From positions 1 through 64,000 of the forward strand of contig JBEMAQ010000021.1 of assembly GCA_040274725.1 (NCBI GenBank): a stretch of 64,000 nucleotides of DNA. Direction: 5' to 3'. The position numbers were made by a program, and so were the translations under genes. The DNA comes from Solibacillus sp040274725 (GTDB taxonomy: Bacteria > Bacillota > Bacilli > Bacillales_A > Planococcaceae). Every line of letters starts with the position of its first letter. The first letter of the stretch is position 1. The notes under the pieces are model-generated. The model did no database searches, was not told the origin of the DNA, and was given only the letters and a program-made list of their open reading frames with translations. This document shows, piece by piece, positions 8,064 to 17,065 of this stretch.

Positions 8064-8669
8064 ATGCACCAAATGCTAATCCATTCCCCACAAAAAAATG
8101 CAGATGATATATTCGGGCAACTAATTTTAGTGAATGGAATGAGTGGCGAGCGCTATATATATGATGTGATAAAGGATGAGGAGCTGGATTTAGACGAGGA
8201 AGAGCTGTATCATTCAATATTTTTATCCGCAGTTGTGCCAAATTTAGATTTATTTGATAAAGAGGCGACACTTGACTGAGTTTTTGATGCGCGGCCGCAA
8301 TTGGGTTTGGATGATTTACTCGTTGATACAGAATTTCAACAGGTATTCCGAAAAATCGTTAAATATGAACTAAAGGGCACGCCGTTTCTTCATGAAGTGC
8401 CTGTTGCAACGCAGAGATGGGATTTAAATTTTTTAATTATTGAGGAGGAAATTAATCGTCTTGTTTTTCTTATATTGGAGGATGAGCTAGCACGAAAGGA
8501 TATTGTGGATTTTGGGCAGTTATTGTGGGCAAATGAGATTTTGTTTGAAATTCCGCGGCTGGATTATTTTGCAGAGCCTTTTAAAAAGGTGATGCAGGAT
8601 GGTATTGTTAGTGAAGTGGAGCAAATGTATATTGAAGAAATTAGGCGTGTTTTGCAAATTCAATTTTAA
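8064..8669 (+). pseudogene. Unknown gene interrupted by an in-frame TGA
   Basis: A frame begins at ATG 8064 (AAAGGAG 8 bases upstream), runs 71 codons to TGA at 8277-8279, and continues open in the same frame to 8669 (another 130 codons). The second part has no ribosome site; its first possible start is TTG 8301. Both parts are acidic with hydrophobic segments (SIFLSAVVPNLDLF; RLVFLILEDELARKD), as if one soluble protein of about 200 residues were split. I read this as a recent nonsense mutation. It follows the nuclease gene on the same strand and may have been an accessory gene of the defence module. Family not recognised. Confidence 0.55.
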
Positions 8670-9113
8670 AAGAGTATATTTGTTATCCCTCAACACTAAA
8701 CTTCAAAAAATACTATGCTATCAAAAGATGAAAGGCATTAGAAATCTGTCGATGTCGTTTCTGTTTGGTTTCTTTAGGAGATTGGGTAGTGAATTTAAGG
8801 TATAGGCGTTGAATCAAGAACATTTTGGTGTTTTTGATTTAGCGCTTTTTTGTATGAGCTACCAAGGCTATTTCACGTATAGTCGTGCGGAGATTCGCTT
8901 ACACTGAAATCATTTTATCGAAATCAGATAAAATAAATAGAAAATATCTCCAAATTATAACGCGCTCTTGTTGAAATATAGAGATAAAAATACCTTTATA
9001 AACCAAATAATTACAGATTTGTATTGACATGAAAGTGGGGGAAATAGACAATTATAAGAGTGAGATAGACTAATTGTATTTTAAAACTCATGTAGGGTGA
9101 GGAGCGGATATAG
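8670..9113. other. Intergenic stretch upstream of the SPFH gene
   Basis: About 440 bases, AT-rich, no supported gene; the short frames here lack ribosome sites. A candidate promoter lies near the 3' end (9024-9052). No terminator for the upstream gene is obvious. Confidence 0.5.
9024..9052 (+). promoter_or_regulatory. Candidate promoter of the SPFH operon
   Basis: Perfect TTGACA (9024-9029), 17 bases, then GACAAT (9047-9052); a TATAAG follows slightly further on. The -10 is weak, so the assignment is tentative. Confidence 0.4.
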
Positions 9114-10241
9114 GTGGTAATGTTTGACCGTATCAAGTTCGATGGTTTACGTAGCAGGGATTGGATTATTTTTAAATACCCAACGGAGGATATTCGAATG
9201 GGTAGTAAATTGATCGTTAATGAAGGTCAGGTAGCGATTTTTGTGAAGGGTGGACAACTTTGTGATGTTTTCCCAGCTGGTGATTATGTGCTCTCAACGA
9301 ATAACTTGCCTATTCTTGGGAAGTTATTAAATTTTGTATTTGATAATAAAACGCCATTCACAGCTGAAATATTTTTTGTGAATTTGGCGAACAAGTTAGA
9401 TTTGTATTGGGGAACGTCTGATCCTATTCAATTGATTGATCCAAAGTATTTCGTAAAGTTACGTATTCGTGCATTTGGACAGCTTGGCTTGCGTATTGAT
9501 AATCATTTAGCTTTTTTCAGTGAGTTAATTGGTGGGATGAATGCGTTTGAACTGGTTCAGTTTGAGAAAGTAGTGGATTATTTCCGAGGCATGCTTGTGA
9601 CGCATATTAAAACAGAATTGGCCAATAAGATTATACGGGATAAAATTTCTGCGTTGGAAATTTCAACAGAGCTTATGAACATTTCTACAAGTTTGAGCGA
9701 ATCCGTTAAAGTAGAATTTAATCGTTTTGGCTTTGAGTTAGTTAATTTTCATATTCAATCAATTAATTTTCCAGATGAGGATTTTGAGCAAATAAATGCA
9801 ATTTTAGCTGAGCGTGCGAAGTTTGAAATTATGGGTGACAATCGTTATGTAACGCAGCGTAGCTTTGATGTATATGAGGCAGCAGCGAGTAATCAAAATG
9901 GTGTGGCAGGTGCACTTTTTGCAGGTGGTGTAGGATTGAGTGCTGGGCAGTCAGCTATGCAGTCTATGCCAAATCAAGTTGGGGCTATGAATGGCCAACA
10001 AGCAACAGTGGCCTGTCCATCCTGCCAAGGTCAAATTTCCAGCATGAGTAAGTTTTGCTCTCTTTGCGGAGAGAATCTAATAAAAACAGTAAAAACTTGT
10101 CCAGATTGTGACTTCGAGAATACCGAGGATGCTCGTTTTTGTGCAGGATGTGGTAAAAATATACAAAATAAAATGTGTGTATGTGGTACAGAGCTAGATA
10201 TTCAAGCTAAGTTTTGCAATAGCTGTGGTACAAAGGCTTAA
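9114..10241 (+). CDS. YdjI-like SPFH-domain protein with C-terminal zinc ribbons
   Basis: 375 residues from GTG 9114 (TGAGGAG nine bases upstream). Residues 1 to about 260 form the SPFH/virion-core-like fold seen in Bacillus YdjI. A Gly/Ala/Gln-rich linker follows, then about 85 residues with four pairs of Cys-x2-Cys knuckles (CPSCQG/CSLCG, CPDCDF/CAGCG, CVCG/CNSCG), a double-zinc-ribbon tail. No transmembrane helix is seen. In B. subtilis, YdjI works with YdjG/YdjH and PspA at the membrane under envelope stress. Here no pspA gene is adjacent, but a zinc ribbon-TM2 protein follows within 32 bases. Confidence 0.82.
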   Translation: MVMFDRIKFDGLRSRDWIIFKYPTEDIRMGSKLIVNEGQVAIFVKGGQLCDVFPAGDYVLSTNNLPILGKLLNFVFDNKTPFTAEIFFVNLANKLDLYWGTSDPIQLIDPKYFVKLRIRAFGQLGLRIDNHLAFFSELIGGMNAFELVQFEKVVDYFRGMLVTHIKTELANKIIRDKISALEISTELMNISTSLSESVKVEFNRFGFELVNFHIQSINFPDEDFEQINAILAERAKFEIMGDNRYVTQRSFDVYEAAASNQNGVAGALFAGGVGLSAGQSAMQSMPNQVGAMNGQQATVACPSCQGQISSMSKFCSLCGENLIKTVKTCPDCDFENTEDARFCAGCGKNIQNKMCVCGTELDIQAKFCNSCGTKA

Positions 10242-10272
10242 TTAATAATAATTTATTTTAGGAGGTTTACTG

Positions 10273-10680
10273 ATGACAAAATGTCCTCAATGCGGTGCAC
10301 CCGTAGATACTACTGCTTCAAATTGTAAATATTGTGGTGAAAAGTTAACGATTCAAGTGGCACCAGTAGCACCGTTAGTCCCTACGCAACAGCCACATCA
10401 AGTATATGATCATCAACCATCATCTTCTAGCTATCAGCTTGACCCAGGAATTAATCCTGCTTGGCCGATGAAAAATAAGGCGGTTGCTGGGCTTTTAGGC
10501 ATTTTCCTAGGAGGGCTTGGAATTCATAAGTTTTATATGGGCAGTATGGTTTGGGGAGTTATTTATCTTCTTTTCTGTTGGACAGGGATTACAGCATTTA
10601 TAGGTTTCATCGAAGGCATAATTTATTTAGTGCAAAATGAACATAATTTCCAAATAAAAAATAAAGTACGTACTCGTTAG
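10273..10680 (+). CDS. Zinc ribbon plus TM2-domain membrane protein
   Basis: 135 residues. An N-terminal single zinc ribbon (CPQCG...CKYCG) is followed by a Pro/Gln-rich linker and a TM2 domain: two membrane helices with the typical GIFLGGLGIHKFYMG turn and a polar tail. AGGAGG lies before the ATG. Together with the preceding SPFH-zinc ribbon gene it probably forms a two-gene membrane-associated unit; both share the unusual zinc-ribbon element. Precise function is unknown. Confidence 0.8.
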   Translation: MTKCPQCGAPVDTTASNCKYCGEKLTIQVAPVAPLVPTQQPHQVYDHQPSSSSYQLDPGINPAWPMKNKAVAGLLGIFLGGLGIHKFYMGSMVWGVIYLLFCWTGITAFIGFIEGIIYLVQNEHNFQIKNKVRTR

Positions 10681-10749
10681 TCTATTTTAGTAGCTAAGTT
10701 GGTATAACTTTTGAAGAGAATTGACATAAGAAATTATTAATAAAATGGG

Positions 10750-10788
10750 TAGCACTTTCGTAAGCTTTATAAGGAGGTGCTATTTTTT
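10750..10788 (+). terminator. Terminator of the SPFH-TM2 unit
   Basis: TAGCACTTTC pairs with GGAGGTGCTA (ten pairs, two wobbles), 13-base loop, followed by TTTTTT. Confidence 0.8.
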
Positions 10789-10896
10789 ATTTGGATTGAG
10801 AATAAATTTTTATCGTAAAATGTAAATTATACCCATGTTTTTCGCTGGATTAAAAAGGGAAAAACCAACCAACAACAAAGTACGGAGGATGATTGG

Positions 10897-11424
10897 ATGG
10901 AGCGAAACGAAGAGCGCATTGTAGATGTTGTGTATTCGACGCAGGATATGTTGGCGAAGATTCAAGAGTACCGCGCACCGGGTGGGTTGAATGACCATAT
11001 TTATGTTTTCTCGAATGAAGTAAGTGAGTTTCATGCCTTATCGCGTGATGCAGATATTTCTATTTACAAGCCGGGCGGGATTCGCAATATGGTGAAGTCG
11101 TTTTTTACAAAGGAGAATCCGATTGAAGAGGGACTGCGTAAGTTAGATTTAACGGCTGCGGAGCGTCAGCGGTATATGGATATTTTGAATAATGGCGGTA
11201 TTATTTTAGTGACGGGCTTTGATCCGTTTAGTGAGTCACCGCTAAGTAATGGTTTTCATGAGCGCCATGGTCCGTATCATCGGCATTTTGAAAATAAGGA
11301 GCGCGGGCCGCTAGCGACGATGATTCTCGGTGATTATGAAGAGCCGATTCGCGCAAGCTATATGGAGCCGACGCAGCATACGGGTGTAGCGAGTGATTTT
11401 GGTAAGCCGCCGCGCGACCAGTGA
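10897..11424 (+). CDS. YflT-like general stress protein
   Basis: 175 residues with CGGAGG before the ATG. The N-terminal half (about 10-110) fits the YflT/general stress protein 17M domain: FSNEVSEFHALSRDADI, a central KPGGIRNMVKSFF, and a late GGIILVTGFDP strand. The C-terminal 65 residues are polar, rich in His, Pro and Glu, and look disordered. Such proteins are induced by the general stress response in Bacillus; no sigma-B promoter was assigned here. Confidence 0.75.
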   Translation: MERNEERIVDVVYSTQDMLAKIQEYRAPGGLNDHIYVFSNEVSEFHALSRDADISIYKPGGIRNMVKSFFTKENPIEEGLRKLDLTAAERQRYMDILNNGGIILVTGFDPFSESPLSNGFHERHGPYHRHFENKERGPLATMILGDYEEPIRASYMEPTQHTGVASDFGKPPRDQ

Positions 11425-11468
11425 AGTACGAGCCACCAACAGGTGAGGAGCAAAAAAGGTAGGATGCT

Positions 11469-11513
11469 AAGAGCTTTTGCGTGACCAAGAGTCGCGTGGA
11501 GGTTCTTTTTTTT
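11469..11513 (+). terminator. Terminator of the stress gene
   Basis: Thirteen-pair stem rich in G-U pairs (11469-11481 with 11495-11507), 13-base loop, then a run of T. Confidence 0.65.
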
Positions 11514-11691
11514 GTGAAACAGTGAATTAAAGCAAAAACGAAAAAATTTGTACTTAGTTAAGCATATAGCTGCGTAAGATCGTTTTATCTGTTTTAATAA
11601 TTTCATTGTGAATCTGAGAGAAAATAAGCATTATAGTATTCCTTTTAATATGTTTTATGTAAAAATGAAGAAATAGAAAGGGGAGGTTTTA

Positions 11692-12720
11692 ATGCCGATT
11701 TTTAGTGTGATGGTTATTGCAATAGCGGGGGCGTTCTTATTTTCTGTACTCAATTTGCCTATTCCGTGGATGCTTGGACCATTGTTTGCCGTGCTTGCTG
11801 CGCAGTTTTTTATAAAAGGAGAGCTACGCTGGCCGGTATTTTTACGTAATATGGGGCTTCTAATTGTCGGGGTGGCAATTGGGCAGGCTTTTGAGCTCAG
11901 TTTATTTCAACAGATAGGCCCATTGCTTTTTTATATGTTTGTGATTAATACGGTGCTCGTTATATTTAGCTTGCTACTTGCATGGTTTTCGGCAAAGACA
12001 TCACAGATTCCAATGAAGACGGCTGTTATATCGAGCGTGCCGGGAGGGTTGTCGCAGTTAATTGTATTTGCGGAGGAAGAACAGGATACAGATATTGCCG
12101 TTGTGACGTATTTTCACGTTGTACGTGTAATTGCGGTTGTTATGTTGATTCCTTTTTTTGTTTCCGGACATATGGTGAGTGGGATAGATGTGATGCTTGA
12201 TGGTTCATGGTGGCAATTGGCGCTACTTTTAGTCGCAGCATGGTTTATTGTGCCGATAGCGGCAAAACTCTATTTACCTGTTCCTCAATTTTTAGCACCG
12301 ACTTTATTTGTAATTTTGTTAAATGTTTTTTCAGTGGAAGTGCCGATGATGCCAAGTAGTATCTTACATATTGCACAATTATTTATTGGTGCCTATATTG
12401 GCTTATTATTGAAACCGAAGATGGTGAGATTGCCAGTACGTGTGTTAATGGGCGGTATTGTGAGTACACTACTACTCATTGGTGTCGCGTATGTGGGGAG
12501 TCTAATTGTTGAGCAGTTACTTGGTTTTAGCTTTGCGACCAGTTTTTTAAGCACAGCACCAGGCGGGCTTGATCAAATGGCTATTCTGGCAACAGCTGTT
12601 GGTGCGGATGTTTCGGTTGTGACGCTGTTTCAGCTATTTCGCATTTTATTTATTTTTTTACTCGTTTTGCCACTTTTGAAATGGTATTATAGCCGCGCAC
12701 AAGCTCTGGAAAAACTTTGA
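11692..12720 (+). CDS. AbrB-type (PF05145) multi-pass membrane protein
   Basis: 342 residues, about ten hydrophobic helices in two similar halves. Each half holds a SSVPGGLSQL or STAPGGLDQM signature, typical of the AbrB/ammonia monooxygenase-named family, which are membrane proteins related to transporters and not the DNA-binding AbrB. The duplicated PGG motifs suggest an inverted-repeat transporter. Substrate is unknown. GGGGAGG precedes the ATG. It is transcribed with the downstream heme O synthase direction but with a 97-base gap, so operon membership is unclear. Confidence 0.8.
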   Translation: MPIFSVMVIAIAGAFLFSVLNLPIPWMLGPLFAVLAAQFFIKGELRWPVFLRNMGLLIVGVAIGQAFELSLFQQIGPLLFYMFVINTVLVIFSLLLAWFSAKTSQIPMKTAVISSVPGGLSQLIVFAEEEQDTDIAVVTYFHVVRVIAVVMLIPFFVSGHMVSGIDVMLDGSWWQLALLLVAAWFIVPIAAKLYLPVPQFLAPTLFVILLNVFSVEVPMMPSSILHIAQLFIGAYIGLLLKPKMVRLPVRVLMGGIVSTLLLIGVAYVGSLIVEQLLGFSFATSFLSTAPGGLDQMAILATAVGADVSVVTLFQLFRILFIFLLVLPLLKWYYSRAQALEKL

Positions 12721-12817
12721 CGCTTTTTCGTCAATTGAGCAACACACATAGCAGTTCATCTAGACATCATGTATACTAGAGAGAGTGACTATATGAGGAA
12801 AAGGGAACGAAAACAAC

Positions 12818-13714
12818 ATGCAGAAGCAATCCAAACAAAAATTGTGGGCGCAGGCTGTCAAAACAGGGATTATTAAATCCAATTTAATTCCGATGATTGC
12901 GGCATTGATGCTTGCACTTTATACGTATAATTTAGATTTTGTGGAACATATACCTGCGATTATTTATGCTGTGCTTGGGACAGCAGCGGTTATTGCCGCA
13001 GCAGGTGCTTATAATAATGTGTACGATCGGGATATTGATAAAATTATGCCGCGTACAAAAACGCGCCCTACAGTAACTGGAGAACTGAGTGCGAAGACCG
13101 TACTAATTGCGGCAACAATTTTACTGATTATCGGACTTATTTTACTTGCAATGGCAACACCACTCGCTGCCTTTTTAGGCTTTCTTGGCGTATTTTTCTA
13201 TGTTGTCCCTTACACAATGTGGACAAAGCGCCGTACGATTTGGAATACCGAGGTCGGCAGTATTTCAGGGGCTATGCCGCCACTAATTGGCTGGGCAGCA
13301 GTAGCGCCAGACATTTGGCATCCAGCCGCATGGGCATTATTTTTAATTATGGTTATTTGGCAAATGCCGCACTTTTATGCGATTGCGATTCGCAAAAAAG
13401 AAGATTACGCCGCAGCGAATATTCCGATGCTCCCTGTAGCAAAAGGGCTGCGCCGCACGTATATTCAGTCGAATATTTATTTAGTATTACTGATTTTATC
13501 TAGCTTCTTATTTTATCCACTAAGCGTTGGGTTAACGGCTGTATCATTCATTTTAAGTGTCATCTGGCTCTGGATGAGTATGCAAGGGTCACGCGACCAA
13601 GAGGAGAAAAAATGGGCCAATAAAATGTTCGCATATTCATTATTCCATATGATGTTTATCTTTGGTACGGTGTTTATTTATGCGACAGTTGGGTTGATTT
13701 TAAAGAATTTATAA
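12818..13714 (+). CDS. ctaB: Protoheme IX farnesyltransferase (heme O synthase)
   Basis: 298 residues, UbiA-type prenyltransferase with about nine membrane helices. The diagnostic Asp-rich motif NNVYDRDIDKIMPRTKTRP lies near residues 66-84, with the second motif YAIAIRKKEDYAAANIPM near 188-205. It transfers a farnesyl group to heme B to give heme O for terminal oxidases. It stands alone here; ctaA and oxidase genes are not adjacent, so a second copy elsewhere is possible. Confidence 0.93.
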   Translation: MQKQSKQKLWAQAVKTGIIKSNLIPMIAALMLALYTYNLDFVEHIPAIIYAVLGTAAVIAAAGAYNNVYDRDIDKIMPRTKTRPTVTGELSAKTVLIAATILLIIGLILLAMATPLAAFLGFLGVFFYVVPYTMWTKRRTIWNTEVGSISGAMPPLIGWAAVAPDIWHPAAWALFLIMVIWQMPHFYAIAIRKKEDYAAANIPMLPVAKGLRRTYIQSNIYLVLLILSSFLFYPLSVGLTAVSFILSVIWLWMSMQGSRDQEEKKWANKMFAYSLFHMMFIFGTVFIYATVGLILKNL

Positions 13715-13719
13715 TAAGG

Positions 13720-13767
13720 AAAAGACTGTTAGAAGAAGGGGGAACCTTCATCTGACAGTCTTTTTGC
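13720..13767 (+). terminator. Terminator of ctaB
   Basis: Long stem: AAAAGACTGT (13720-13729) with ACAGTCTTTT (13755-13764), continued by inner pairs around a GGGGGAA loop, then T residues. Confidence 0.9.
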
Positions 13768-13771
13768 TTAC

Positions 13772-13815
13772 AAAAAACTGCAAAGCCTGATGGTCTAACT
13801 CAAGCCTTGCAGTTT
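13772..13815 (-). terminator. Terminator of the NicX-like operon
   Basis: AAACTGCAA...GCC/ GGC...TTGCAGTTT arms (13775-13787 and 13803-13815); read on the minus strand it ends in TTTTTT. It lies back to back with the ctaB terminator. Confidence 0.8.
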
Positions 13816-13825
13816 GATTTTCATT

Positions 13826-14428
13826 TTAATGATGATGGTGTAGTTCTTCTACTGGCTCCTGGTGCTGCTCAGGCTCGTGATCAGCGGAGTAATTCGCACC
13901 AAATAGCACGCCTGAAAATAATAAAATACTTGTAGAAACGATAATGAGCGAGTATTTATTCGTCTGTGTGCTCATAACGTGCGCCGGACTTTTATCCGCT
14001 GTTTCGTCTAGCTCCTGCTTAATCAGCTGAACTAATAAAACAGCGAGCACAAACATGACAGCAATTAAAATACCTGTAATGAGATAAATATAAGAAAGCT
14101 CTAGCATCGCACCGAGCATGGCGCCCATCAGTCCGCCCATGACACCGCCAAGCATACCCTCGATTGTCGTCATTGTATTGAATAAAATTCCTAAGACTAA
14201 CCCTGTACACACGCCAATAATCATCGACAAAATACAATTTAATGAGAAGGATTGCGTTAAGGCAAGAATCGTTCCCATAATTAAACTGTTGATTGTGCTA
14301 AACCCCATTGCAGCAAGCATCACGCTATTGCATGATACGTGCTGACGGTTTTTGAAAATTTTGAGGTATACAAAGGCTGTTACACCAATGACGAGCATGA
14401 GGGAAAATAGTTGTGCAAAAAGCGCCAT
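13826..14428 (-). CDS. Multi-pass membrane protein with His-rich C-terminus
   Basis: 200 residues. About five hydrophobic helices, with a glycine-rich repeat GGVMGGLMGAMLGAML in the middle, two single cysteines, and a last helix near 158-176. The outside or cytoplasmic tail (about 20 residues) is acidic and histidine-rich and ends EELHHHH. AAGGGAGG precedes the ATG. The gene follows the NicX-like enzyme by 21 bases, so they are co-transcribed. Family not recognised; the tail suggests divalent metal binding, which would fit metal supply to the upstream enzyme, an inference from position only. Confidence 0.65.
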   Translation of the reverse strand: MALFAQLFSLMLVIGVTAFVYLKIFKNRQHVSCNSVMLAAMGFSTINSLIMGTILALTQSFSLNCILSMIIGVCTGLVLGILFNTMTTIEGMLGGVMGGLMGAMLGAMLELSYIYLITGILIAVMFVLAVLLVQLIKQELDETADKSPAHVMSTQTNKYSLIIVSTSILLFSGVLFGANYSADHEPEQHQEPVEELHHHH

Positions 14429-14449
14429 AGTGACCAGTCCTCCCTTAGA

Positions 14450-15997
14450 TTAGTGGTGTCCTCCGCATGAGCATGAACCATTATCATTTTCTTTGTCCTT
14501 GTCTGTCGGGAGCGTCCATAAAGGATTGTTGCAATATTTCGGATCCGCGCCAACCATATCCATGAATAATGGATGGTAGTTGCCACAAATATTTAATTCT
14601 GTTTGTACCCAGTGTTCTGGATCTTTTGCGTAGTTCTCCCAGTAATCGCCCTTCATATTTAAGCCTGGTACAGCAGGAATCCAAGACTCTGTTAATAATA
14701 AATCCGGGTCACCGTATTTTTCGGCAATTGCACGAACTTCTGGTGCATCTAATGCTTTTAGGCGGCCGTCTTCAATTAATAATTCCTGTGAGCCGTCTTC
14801 CATCGTTAATGTCACCGTTGGGAAGTATAAATGGATATGCCAGTGACCTACTGGGAAGCCCATTTTTGCTGCTTCACGCTCTGCTGAACTAGAAATCACT
14901 GTACCGAAACCAAGGTGAATCACTCCACTGCGCATTCTTTCATATAGACAGTTTAACCAGCCTTTTAAGAAATCTTTACGTGGACGGTGGATATGTGGAT
15001 TCGTACCGATAGACGCTTCCCACCAGCGGAATAAGCCTTTGTCAGGGAATCCAGGGTAGTGTAGGTGATCGGTTTCTGCTTTTAATTTACGCAGCTTATC
15101 ACCGTATTCGCCACCTTCGTGGATTTCTGTAATTTTGCCGTTTTCGACTTCCATTGCAATCCAAGGCACGGGACCGATATGGTTACTTGTACCCGCGATG
15201 ACACCTGTTGCGTCTTCTTTCGGTAAGAACAACCAAGGGCGACCTAAGACGTGACCAGGTAAATTTGTTTTGCCGAATTCTTCATTGCCTTTCCAGAATT
15301 GTTCTACTAAATCTGGGTGGTAAAACTCACGGTTTTCATCCCAGTATTCATCAAAGTTTGTGTACGAAATATCTGTACCTTCTGGGTCTACAATGCGTAC
15401 TTTGCGTGATTGACGGATTTTTTTCCATGTCCACTCATCAATGGCCTCGATAATTTCGTAGGCAATTGTGTGTGCCGGTGTTGCTGTAAGCTCAGGTGTA
15501 ATAAATGGCATACGTTGAATTTTTGTTTTGTTTGCACGTAGAACAGGACCGCCGTAGCCCCATAATAATTTGTCGTACGTACCTTCTTTTTCTAGCTCTT
15601 CCCACGTGTCCATCCATTCAGCTAACTCTTTTGTACGCGCTAAATAGTACTCGACCTCATTGTGACCAGTCCATGTAACGATTGGGCCTTTGTCGACGCT
15701 TTTTACTTCATATTTCACTTCATATTTTTCTAAAATCATTTTGCACGCTTCAATTACCATTGGGTCATGCCAGTTATCGACACGTAGTAGTACGCGCTCA
15801 CCTGGTTGTAGGTCCCAGCCTGCATGTAAGCCGTGGTTGTATGGACGTTTTGCAACGGCATCTAAGAACGGAATTAACTGCTCTGCGCTCGTAATGTTGA
15901 CCATTGGTGGACAGCGCGGCTTTACCTTTTCAATTAATGGTGGTGAATCAAAATTTGGCTTTGTTTTTAATACTTTTTCATCTACTTTATTGCTCAT
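14450..15997 (-). CDS. NicX/M29-like metalloenzyme with Cys/His tail
   Basis: 515 residues from ATG 15997, preceded by AAGGGAGTGG; the longer frame to 16045 lacks a ribosome site. The segment EVENGKITEIHEGGEYGDKL, then GVIHLGFGT and GHWHIHLYFP, follows the order I remember for NicX (2,5-dihydroxypyridine 5,6-dioxygenase), a metal enzyme of the M29 aminopeptidase fold, including two histidines in the H-L-G-F-G and H-x-H motifs. It is longer than NicX (about 350). The C-terminus ends with CSCGGHH, a likely metal-binding tag. Neighbours (LysR regulator, FAD monooxygenase, hydrolase, ABC importer) support ring degradation. Peptidase activity is an alternative. Confidence 0.55.
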   Translation of the reverse strand: MSNKVDEKVLKTKPNFDSPPLIEKVKPRCPPMVNITSAEQLIPFLDAVAKRPYNHGLHAGWDLQPGERVLLRVDNWHDPMVIEACKMILEKYEVKYEVKSVDKGPIVTWTGHNEVEYYLARTKELAEWMDTWEELEKEGTYDKLLWGYGGPVLRANKTKIQRMPFITPELTATPAHTIAYEIIEAIDEWTWKKIRQSRKVRIVDPEGTDISYTNFDEYWDENREFYHPDLVEQFWKGNEEFGKTNLPGHVLGRPWLFLPKEDATGVIAGTSNHIGPVPWIAMEVENGKITEIHEGGEYGDKLRKLKAETDHLHYPGFPDKGLFRWWEASIGTNPHIHRPRKDFLKGWLNCLYERMRSGVIHLGFGTVISSSAEREAAKMGFPVGHWHIHLYFPTVTLTMEDGSQELLIEDGRLKALDAPEVRAIAEKYGDPDLLLTESWIPAVPGLNMKGDYWENYAKDPEHWVQTELNICGNYHPLFMDMVGADPKYCNNPLWTLPTDKDKENDNGSCSCGGHH

Positions 15998-16128
15998 ATG
16001 TTCCACTCCCTTATGTGTTGGTAACGATTTCCTAAATCTTATCATCAGAAGATTTATTTGAGAAATATATGTTTTGTCTATTACTTAGAGGAAAAAAGTA
16101 TAAATAAAGTTGTGTAGAAGAAATAAAA

Positions 16129-16162
16129 AATTCGTGTAAGCATGTGTTTGCTTACACGAATT
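16129..16162 (-). terminator. Terminator of the LysR gene
   Basis: Perfect 14-base-pair stem (16129-16142 with 16149-16162), six-base loop, and a T run on the minus strand. Confidence 0.9.
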
Positions 16163-16165
16163 CTG

Positions 16166-17065
16166 TTAAAAATAATCTTTAAAGCGTTTCGCTACAATAG
16201 GTAAATGACGATCCTTTAGCCAGATGAGTGCAGAGGGTCTGGCCATGAGCTGTGGATTCTTGATGTCTTTAAAAACGAGACGATTGTTTGGCAGTAATTT
16301 TTCAGCAGATTTTGGGATGATGGCAATACCAATATCATAATTTGCCCATGTCAGAAGCGTCATTAAGTTACCACTTTCACAAATAATCGTTGGTTCAAAG
16401 CCTAAATTGTCACAGGCGCTTTTGAAGCGATCCTCACGGTAAATCATTTCTGCATAAGATGAGGTCCCGCGCTGTCTGCGTAACAGCATAAGTGGCTGGT
16501 CCTTCAAGTCGAGTAAATTAATGGACGGCTCGCCAGGATTGATTTCGGACTCTATACTCATTACCGCAATAAGCGGCTCATCAGGCAAATGAATGCAATC
16601 AAACAGATCATGATTGATAGGTAAGCGAACAATACCAAGGTCAATAATGCGCTTTTCGATTAGCTCCATTATGCGGTTTGGGTCACCTTCCCATACTTGG
16701 AATTTCACTTTTGGATATTTTAAATGAAAATCTTTAATTTTTTGGAGTAAAGGGTCTGCACCAAGCGATAAAATAATGCCGAGATTCAAGTCGCCTGAAA
16801 CCCCGTCTATCATCTCATTGAGTTCTTCCGTAGAACGTTCAACAACATCCATAATTTCTAAGCTTTTTTTGTAAAAAAACTTTCCTTCATCGGTGAGTTC
16901 TAATTTGCGCGTATTGCGATCAAATAGTTTTGTTTTCAATTCTTCCTCAAGAATTTTTAGTTGCTGGCTAAGTGGTGGCTGTGCCATATTTAATTTTTTT
17001 GCTGCTAACGAAATGTTTCCTTCTTCTACGATGGCGATAAAATATTTAATACGTCGTAACTCCAT
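16166..17065 (-). CDS. LysR-family transcriptional regulator
   Basis: About 299 residues starting MELRRIKYF (GGGGTG eight bases before ATG 17065). The N-terminal winged helix-turn-helix is canonical (NISLAAKKLNMAQPPLSQQL), followed by the linker helix and two-lobed effector-binding domain (GIILSLGADP, DLGIVRLP, LLTWANYDIGIAIIPKS). The PPLSQ form of the recognition helix is common in regulators of aromatic catabolism such as CatR/BenM. It is divergent from the FAD monooxygenase and convergent in direction with the NicX-like operon, so it probably controls both. An inverted repeat sits 79 bases upstream. Confidence 0.9.
   Translation of the reverse strand: MELRRIKYFIAIVEEGNISLAAKKLNMAQPPLSQQLKILEEELKTKLFDRNTRKLELTDEGKFFYKKSLEIMDVVERSTEELNEMIDGVSGDLNLGIILSLGADPLLQKIKDFHLKYPKVKFQVWEGDPNRIMELIEKRIIDLGIVRLPINHDLFDCIHLPDEPLIAVMSIESEINPGEPSINLLDLKDQPLMLLRRQRGTSSYAEMIYREDRFKSACDNLGFEPTIICESGNLMTLLTWANYDIGIAIIPKSAEKLLPNNRLVFKDIKNPQLMARPSALIWLKDRHLPIVAKRFKDYF

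Noticed and set aside
8291..8298. NotI site GCGGCCGC next to the in-frame TGA, as sign of a construct
   Set aside because: One isolated octamer in continuous native coding sequence; no linker or marker.
8599..8805. 68-codon frame after the broken gene
   Set aside because: Starts inside the broken gene in another frame, no ribosome site, low complexity.
13826..13840. Cloning-tag artefact suggested by the terminal His run
   Set aside because: The four histidines use genomic context with an acidic His-rich lead-in and natural terminator; no vector sequence is seen.
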